Positions 7,117 through 10,912 of a stretch of 10,912 bases of DNA are shown piece after piece (positions within the stretch are counted from its first letter, which is position 1; the number at the start of each line of letters is the position of its first letter). The position numbers and the translations under genes were made by a program. Origin of the DNA: JBNRMR01 sp050942895 (GTDB taxonomy: Bacteria; Bacillota; Clostridia; Christensenellales; UBA1750); NCBI GenBank assembly GCA_050942895.1, contig JBMNOE010000042.1, positions 1 through 10,912 of the forward strand, in the 5' to 3' direction. The notes below the pieces were generated by a model. The model saw only the letters and a list, made by a program, of their open reading frames with translations, was not told where the DNA came from and made no database searches.

Positions 7117-8169
7117 TTAGTCAAATATTATGGCAACCTTGCCGCTCTTGCCTTCCGCCATCAGTTTAAATGCTTCATCCGCCTGCTCAAGGGGGAAACG
7201 GTCGGTCACCAGCTCGTCAGGGTGGATGCCCCAGCGGGCGATCCGCTCCACCAGCTCCATCATCTTCCATGTGCTGGTAACCCATGAGCCATATATTGTC
7301 TTTTGCCCGTGGATTATGTCCGGGCTGGGCTCAAAGTTGCAGACGCCGCCCTCACCCACAAAGGCGATCTTGCCCCAATCCCTCGTGGCACGGATTGCAA
7401 GCTGCCGGCCTGCATCGCTGGCGGAGGTGTCCACCGCTTTTTCAACGCCCCTGCCTCCCGTGGCTGCCAGAACATTTTTAAGGGCGTCCTCACCGGCGGT
7501 GAAGGCTTCGTCCACTAGGCCCAGCTTCTTCGCCAGATCGATTCGCTCCTGGGCAAGCTCCACGCCGATCAGCTTCTGAGCGCCCATGGCCCTTGCAAGC
7601 TGCAAGGTCGCAAGGCCCACCGGCCCAAGACCCACCACCAGCAGCGCGTCGTTGCCGCTCATACCTATCTTTTCAAGGGCCTCATATGTGGTGCCGAAGC
7701 CGCAGGCCACCTGGGCGCCGTCCAGAAAGCTCATCTCATCGGGCAGCAGCACAAGGTCTTTTTCTTCCGCCAGTATGAATTCACCCATTCCGCCGTCCCT
7801 CTGCCAGCCATAAGCTGCCCTTTGGGGAGAACTGCAGGAGATCATATATCCTTTTCGGCAGTCATAGCAAAGGCCGCAGCCGGATATATGGTAGACTATA
7901 ACCCTGTCGCCCTTTTTGAAGGAGCGCATTCCCTGCCCCACTTCCTCGATTACGCCGCAGGGCTCGTGGCCGCAGATCGTCCCCGGAGTATAGCCTTCCG
8001 GCCCCTTGCCCAGATGCTCGCGGTATATGCAGCGGATGTCGCTGCCGCATATAGTGGTGGCCTTTGTGCGGATGAGCACCTCTCCGTGGCCGGGGGTGGG
8101 GATGTCAAACTCACGCAGCTCCACAGTGCTGTCGCCGGGAAGCACCGCTCCCATCATTTTTTTGCTCAT
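7117..8169 (-). CDS. Zinc-dependent medium-chain alcohol dehydrogenase
   Basis: MDR-superfamily NAD(P)-dependent dehydrogenase of 350 aa, close in layout to sorbitol and threonine dehydrogenases; it interconverts an alcohol or polyol with a ketone or aldehyde. Catalytic zinc ligands are Cys41 (CGSD), His68-Glu69 (CGHEPCG) and probably Cys156. Structural zinc is held by Cys98, Cys101, Cys104 and Cys112. The Rossmann motif GLGPVG is at 180-185, and acidic Glu204 at the end of the second strand suggests NAD(H) rather than NADP(H). An in-frame ATG exists at 8199, but AAAGGAGAG seven bases before the ATG at 8169 and the start of homology favour the shorter form. It sits between an aldo/keto reductase and a fucosidase, so the substrate may be L-fucose, L-lactaldehyde or a related sugar; this is inferred from context only. 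Confidence 0.9.
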   Translation of the reverse strand: MSKKMMGAVLPGDSTVELREFDIPTPGHGEVLIRTKATTICGSDIRCIYREHLGKGPEGYTPGTICGHEPCGVIEEVGQGMRSFKKGDRVIVYHISGCGLCYDCRKGYMISCSSPQRAAYGWQRDGGMGEFILAEEKDLVLLPDEMSFLDGAQVACGFGTTYEALEKIGMSGNDALLVVGLGPVGLATLQLARAMGAQKLIGVELAQERIDLAKKLGLVDEAFTAGEDALKNVLAATGGRGVEKAVDTSASDAGRQLAIRATRDWGKIAFVGEGGVCNFEPSPDIIHGQKTIYGSWVTSTWKMMELVERIARWGIHPDELVTDRFPLEQADEAFKLMAEGKSGKVAIIFD

Positions 8170-8176
8170 ACTCAAA

Positions 8177-8185
8177 CTCTCCTTT
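8177..8185 (-). promoter_or_regulatory. Ribosome binding site deciding the dehydrogenase start
   Basis: AAAGGAGAG on the minus strand is seven bases upstream of the ATG at 8169. It lies inside the reading frame that opens at 8199, so the upstream ATG is not the likely start. Confidence 0.85.
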
Positions 8186-8221
8186 ATATTTATTAACATA
8201 AATCAGCAGTTATTAAGCATT

Positions 8222-9283
8222 TTATTCAGCTTCGCCGCCATCGTAGCCATTCCAGCCGGGGATTGTGCCGTCGATATCCCACAGATCAAGCCAGGAGCCA
8301 GCGCCCTCCCAGAGGAAAACCTGTCCTTTTATAAGCCGGCAGTTGCGCTCAACGCTGCGCATGCGCTCCATCTCCTCACGGCTCAAAGGATCCTCGGTGA
8401 TGGACCTTAGGTTTGAAAGATAGTTCTTCCTGTTGGTTGAAAAGGGTATGGGCACCTGGCCCCGCTGGGACGCCCACTTGAGGCAGACAAGGGCCGGATG
8501 TATGCCGTGAGCCTCGGCGATTTCAACCACCGCCGCTTCCTCGATGTCGACGATATCCTCCGGCGTGCGGTCGCGCTCGGGCCGCCTGGGGGAGCCTATG
8601 GGCGAATAGCCTATGGGCTGAATGCCGTGATCGACGCAGAACTGATACAGTTCCCCCTGCTGGAAACATGGGTGCAGCTCCATTTCGTTGACTGCGGGCT
8701 TAACCTTGGCGTCTCTAAGAATCAACCTTAGCTTTGGTATGGTGACATTCGATGTGCCGATATGCCGAACAAGGCCCTCACTCACCAGCTTTTCCATAGC
8801 CTGCCAGGTTTCCATGAACTCATCGTGGATATATGGGCGCGAATCGGGGTTGCGGGCGTCGCCATCGCAGCCGGCGGCGTGGTAGTTTGGAAACGGCCAG
8901 TGAACGAGATAGCAATCAAGATAATCCTGCTTCAGGTCCTTCAGTGTCTTGCGGCAGGCTTTTGCGACATCCTTTGGGCTGTGCATATCGTTCCAGAGCT
9001 TGCTGAGTATGAACAGCTCGCCCCGGGGCAGACCGCCTTTTATGGCTTCGTCCAGCACATGGCCGATTAAATCCTCGTTGCCGTAGCAGGCCGCGCAGTC
9101 GATATAGCGGTAGCCCACGCGAAGGGCCTCCCCAACCGCACTTGCGATCTCCTCACCACCGTATGAATCCGATCCGAATGTGCCCAGGCCGATCCCCGGC
9201 AGCTTTGCACCCGTATATAGAATTTTATATGGGATTTTCGCGGCATCAACAGCGTCAACAGCGGGAATAAATTGTTTAAACAT
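8222..9283 (-). CDS. Aldo/keto reductase
   Basis: Cytoplasmic NAD(P)H-dependent carbonyl reductase of 353 aa with a TIM-barrel AKR fold. The catalytic tetrad is complete: Asp62 and Tyr67 (YIDCAACYG), Lys95 (ILSKLW) and His128 (YLVHWP). Further family blocks are RHIGTSNV (173-180), NEMELHP (199-205) and QPIGYSPIG (222-230). The cofactor segment usually reading IPKS reads IPFS (Phe281), removing the Lys that contacts the NADPH 2'-phosphate, although Arg285 remains. After about residue 320 there is a tail, LWEGAGSWLDLWDIDG and beyond, longer than in most AKRs. The start at 9283 is preferred over the ATG at 9304 because AGGAGG (9296-9301) precedes it and the upstream ATG has none; the 12-base spacing is long. 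It follows the regulator gene by 80 bp and precedes the dehydrogenase. Substrate unknown; a sugar or lactaldehyde is plausible. Confidence 0.9.
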   Translation of the reverse strand: MFKQFIPAVDAVDAAKIPYKILYTGAKLPGIGLGTFGSDSYGGEEIASAVGEALRVGYRYIDCAACYGNEDLIGHVLDEAIKGGLPRGELFILSKLWNDMHSPKDVAKACRKTLKDLKQDYLDCYLVHWPFPNYHAAGCDGDARNPDSRPYIHDEFMETWQAMEKLVSEGLVRHIGTSNVTIPKLRLILRDAKVKPAVNEMELHPCFQQGELYQFCVDHGIQPIGYSPIGSPRRPERDRTPEDIVDIEEAAVVEIAEAHGIHPALVCLKWASQRGQVPIPFSTNRKNYLSNLRSITEDPLSREEMERMRSVERNCRLIKGQVFLWEGAGSWLDLWDIDGTIPGWNGYDGGEAE

Positions 9284-9311
9284 AAATTCTTCTTTCCTCC
9301 TCATCGCTAAT

Positions 9312-9340
9312 TCAATATGGTTTTAATTAAACTTTTACAA
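9312..9340 (-). promoter_or_regulatory. Weak internal promoter candidate before the aldo/keto reductase
   Basis: On the minus strand TTGTAA (9335-9340) and TATTGA (9312-9317) are spaced 17 bases apart, with matches of 4 and 3 of 6. The spacer contains the palindrome TTTAATTAAA (9322-9331), a possible binding site. No copy of the CGAAACGTTTCG operator is present here. Expression from the lacI promoter alone is equally possible. Confidence 0.25.
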
Positions 9341-9370
9341 AAATTATGAAAAATTATAAAAAATTATAGA
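9341..9370. repeat. Three 10-bp tandem AT repeats (phased A-tracts)
   Basis: AAATTATGAA, AAATTATAAA and AAATTATAGA follow each other with an exact period of 10 bp, close to one helical turn. They overlap the stop codon of the lacI-family gene and lie immediately upstream of the weak promoter candidate for the aldo/keto reductase. Phased A/T tracts are expected to bend DNA. Confidence 0.6.
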
Positions 9371-10380
9371 ACAGCCACGGATTTCCCTTCGGTGAGCTTT
9401 GCGGCAAGCGTTATGGTTCTTATCTGCTGACTACCCTTTTCCTCCTCGCTTTCCCTTTCTTCCAGGCGCTTCAGCAGCAGGCTTGCAGCCATCTTGGCGA
9501 TCTCCGCCATGGGCTGCTCCACCAATGTCAGCGGAGGATTCATCACCTTTGAAAGGCCTATACTGTCAAAACCGATCAGAGAAATATCCTCCGGGTACTT
9601 GACTTCAAGCTCGTTCATGGCGGTTAAGGCGCCCAGAGTCAGCTCATAGTTGGAACAAAACACGCCTGTGATATCGCAATCACTTTTCAGCAGCCCCTTC
9701 GCGGCATTATAGCCGCCCTCTATAGAGAAGTCCACCTCCAGCGCTCTTACATCCGCGTCGGGAAAGCGATTGTTAAAGGCCTGAACAAAGCCCCTGCGGC
9801 GCTCGCCCATTGTGTACACCCCCGAAGGCCCGCAGATGATTGCCGCCTTTTTATGCCCCCTCTGCATAAAAAACCCCGCCGCCATCTCACCGGCTGAAAA
9901 GTTGTCTATCAGCACTGCGTCCGTTTCAAACGCGGTGGCTTTGCGGTCAACCAGCACCACAGGCACTTTTCGCGCTCTGGCCAGCTCAAGATGGCTGCCG
10001 CTTGAGTCAAGGGGTATTGTAATGATGCCGTCCACTCTTTTGTCAATCAAAAAACTCAGTGCATCACGCTCCACGCTTTTATCGGCATTGCACTCGCAAA
10101 CAAGGCAGCTATAGCCTCGACGCCGCAAAAACTGCCCTACCTGGCGCATTATGGTGGTGTGAAAGCTGCTGTCCAGCTCGGGAATGAGCACCCCCACGGA
10201 CATTGACCTGCCGCTTTTTAACCCGCGGGCGAAGTCGTTGATCCTGAAATCCAGCTTCCTGGCGGCAGCTTCAATGGCCTGCCTGCTCTGCGGCCTCACA
10301 TTTCCGCCGTTGAAATACTTGGATATGGTTGACAGGGAAAGTCCCGTCAGGCGCTTTATATCCTTATATGTGGAAGACAA
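9364..10380 (-). CDS. LacI-family transcriptional regulator
   Basis: Sugar-responsive repressor of 338 aa, the normal length. The N-terminal helix-turn-helix (about 3-25, YKDIKRLTGLSLSTISKYFN) is followed by the hinge helix NDFARGLKSGRS (48-59) with Leu54, the residue type that inserts into a central CpG of the operator. The periplasmic-binding-protein-like effector domain (about 62-330) contains VGVLIPELDSSFH, DGIITIPLDSSG, VPVVLVDRKA and ISLIGFDSIGLS. Translation starts at TTG (10380); AGGTGAG ends three bases upstream and there is no other in-frame start near the HTH. A perfect palindrome with a central CG lies just downstream of its promoter -10 box, consistent with autoregulation. It is the first gene of the operon with AKR, dehydrogenase and fucosidase, so the inducer is probably a fucose-containing sugar or a product of it; this is inference. 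Confidence 0.93.
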   Translation of the reverse strand: MSSTYKDIKRLTGLSLSTISKYFNGGNVRPQSRQAIEAAARKLDFRINDFARGLKSGRSMSVGVLIPELDSSFHTTIMRQVGQFLRRRGYSCLVCECNADKSVERDALSFLIDKRVDGIITIPLDSSGSHLELARARKVPVVLVDRKATAFETDAVLIDNFSAGEMAAGFFMQRGHKKAAIICGPSGVYTMGERRRGFVQAFNNRFPDADVRALEVDFSIEGGYNAAKGLLKSDCDITGVFCSNYELTLGALTAMNELEVKYPEDISLIGFDSIGLSKVMNPPLTLVEQPMAEIAKMAASLLLKRLEERESEEEKGSQQIRTITLAAKLTEGKSVAVL

Positions 10381-10435
10381 TTACTCACCTGCTTAGTTTT
10401 TTATTATTCATGAATTTAAATAAAAAGGGAAAAAA

Positions 10436-10447
10436 CGAAACGTTTCG
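10436..10447. promoter_or_regulatory. LacI-type operator palindrome
   Basis: CGAAACGTTTCG is a perfect 12-bp palindrome with a central CG, the usual form of LacI/GalR-family operators. It begins 10 bases downstream of the -10 box of the regulator promoter, around the predicted transcription start. Bound repressor there would block initiation or early elongation, so the adjacent lacI-family gene and its operon are probably autorepressed. Confidence 0.8.
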
Positions 10448-10457
10448 CTTGAATAAA

Positions 10458-10486
10458 ATTATATATAACAAAGCAAAATATGTCAA
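10458..10486 (-). promoter_or_regulatory. Consensus sigma-A promoter of the lacI operon
   Basis: On the minus strand, TTGACA (10481-10486) and TATAAT (10458-10463) are both perfect and separated by exactly 17 bases. Such a strong promoter combined with the downstream operator indicates tight repression with high output once relieved. Confidence 0.9.
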
Positions 10487-10629
10487 CGGATGGGAGCGAT
10501 TGTTTGACCGCTTTCCCCGCCGAAATCCGGTGCAATCCGTCGCCTTCACCCTTGCGCTGCAGGCAAAATATTCGCGTTTATAAAACTAAACTTTACTTCC
10601 CATTCCCCAAAAATACGATACTATCAATA

Positions 10630-10658
10630 TTTGCATTATTTTTTTCTTGTGTTATACT
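10630..10658 (+). promoter_or_regulatory. Extended -10 promoter of the bL25 gene
   Basis: TATACT (10653-10658) is preceded by TGT, giving an extended -10 (TGn) element. TTTGCA at 10630-10635 is 17 bases upstream and matches the -35 consensus at 4 of 6. A perfect inverted repeat ACAATT / AATTGT at 10664-10677 covers the expected start point and could be an operator, or may be chance in AT-rich DNA. Confidence 0.65.
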
Positions 10659-10682
10659 TATTAACAATTAAAATTGTGTGTG

Positions 10683-10731
10683 CCGTTTGAAATATTGAGA
10701 GGATCTCAGTGATAAGAATTAATTTCAAAGG
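10683..10731 (+). ncRNA. Nested hairpin in the bL25 mRNA leader
   Basis: The leader can fold into an outer stem TTTGAAAT (10686-10693) with ATTTCAAA (10722-10729), extended by CC/GG with one bulged base. Nested inside is a stem TTGAGA (10695-10700) with TCTCAG (10704-10709) around a GGA loop, including one G-U pair. Twelve unpaired bases lie on the 3' side. The structure ends seven bases before the AAAGGAG ribosome binding site. It could be a cis-regulatory leader for bL25; no known riboswitch class was recognised. Confidence 0.4.
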
Positions 10732-10737
10732 TCTAGT

Positions 10738-10744
10738 AAAGGAG
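10738..10744 (+). promoter_or_regulatory. Ribosome binding site deciding the bL25 start
   Basis: AAAGGAG is seven bases before the ATG at 10752. Another in-frame ATG at 10746 is only one base away from it and is unlikely to be used. Confidence 0.85.
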
Positions 10745-10751
10745 TATGATT

Positions 10752-10912
10752 ATGATCACCTTAAAGGCAGAAAAACGAAACGAGAGCATTAAGCCCAGGC
10801 AACTTAGGCGCAAGGGAATTATACCCGCTGTTTTATATGGCAAGGATCTTGACGAATCCCTTAGCATCCAGTTTTCCCAGGCGGAAATTTTGCAGTTCTT
10901 GAGGACAAATTC
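10752..10912 (+). CDS. rplY: Ribosomal protein bL25 (Ctc-type), N-terminal part
   Basis: Ribosomal protein that binds 5S rRNA (loop E) in the large subunit; in Bacilli the longer form is the general stress protein Ctc. The window holds the first 53 codons and the gene runs off the right edge, so it cannot be seen whether it is the short L25 or the longer Ctc form with an extra C-terminal domain. The visible start ITLKAEKRNESIKPRQLRRK and GIIPAVLYGKDLDESLSI is the typical L25 N-terminus, with the LRRKG.IPAVLYGK block that packs on 5S rRNA. It is transcribed divergently from the lacI operon, from its own promoter with a structured leader. No sigma-B promoter is apparent. Confidence 0.93.
   Translation, partial: MITLKAEKRNESIKPRQLRRKGIIPAVLYGKDLDESLSIQFSQAEILQFLRTN

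Larger units (their letters stand above)
10381..10751. other. Divergent intergenic region between lacI-family gene and bL25 gene
   Basis: This 371-bp gap holds the operator and promoter of the lacI-family gene on its left and the promoter and leader of bL25 on its right, each listed separately. In the middle, about 10487-10629, I see no gene and no terminator. The only structure there is a direct repeat AATCCG at 10524-10529 and 10534-10539, spaced by 10 bp and upstream of the lacI -35 box, which might be a chance match. Confidence 0.7.

Noticed and set aside
9284..9304. Seven-residue longer start for the aldo/keto reductase
   Set aside because: No ribosome binding site precedes the ATG at 9304, while AGGAGG lies inside this extension ahead of the ATG at 9283.
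10519..10545. GAAATCCGGTGCAATCCG resembles the CCGGTG core of a cobalamin riboswitch
   Set aside because: The CACTGT-type core element and the surrounding paired regions are missing, and neither flanking gene relates to cobalamin.
10776..10782. CGAAACG half-operator inside the bL25 coding region
   Set aside because: Only one half of the palindrome is present and it encodes normal conserved residues of the protein.

Overview
The window looks like chromosomal DNA of a low-to-moderate GC Gram-positive anaerobe, probably a member of Clostridia (Bacillota). The evidence is strong GGAGG-type ribosome binding sites, TTGACA/TATAAT promoters in AT-rich gaps, a LytTR/GHKL two-component pair, a glutamine-type NadE of clostridial appearance and a Ctc-type bL25. 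The genus cannot be read from the sequence. No mobile element, CRISPR array, tRNA or rRNA was seen.

Layout. Positions 1-100 hold a GC-rich double-hairpin intergenic repeat. Positions 101-1480 (minus strand) encode a LytTR response regulator followed by a small soluble GHKL histidine kinase. Positions 1584-3497 (minus) encode a two-domain NAD+ synthetase whose synthetase half is intact but whose glutaminase half has Gly where the catalytic Cys should be. Positions 3580-4005 (minus) encode a small membrane-anchored protein of unknown role. Positions 4092-4892 (minus) encode a SASA-type carbohydrate esterase. Positions 5010-5570 (plus) encode a YdeI/OmpD-associated family protein, followed by a bidirectional terminator.

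Positions 5631-10380 (minus) form a probable sugar-utilisation operon, read in the order lacI-family regulator, aldo/keto reductase, zinc-dependent alcohol dehydrogenase, GH29 alpha-L-fucosidase. A consensus promoter with a perfect CGAAACGTTTCG palindrome just downstream of the -10 box precedes the regulator, so the operon is probably autoregulated by its own LacI protein. No transporter and no classical fucose isomerase, kinase or aldolase is present in the window. From 10752 to the right edge, on the plus strand, lies the start of the bL25 gene, preceded by an extended -10 promoter and a leader that can fold into a nested hairpin.

The two most notable observations are the degenerate glutaminase domain of NadE (Cys to Gly plus a shortened active-site loop) and the structured leader in front of bL25. 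The regulator/AKR/MDR/GH29 set is a compact fucoside-plus-redox module whose pathway is not obvious from the window alone.
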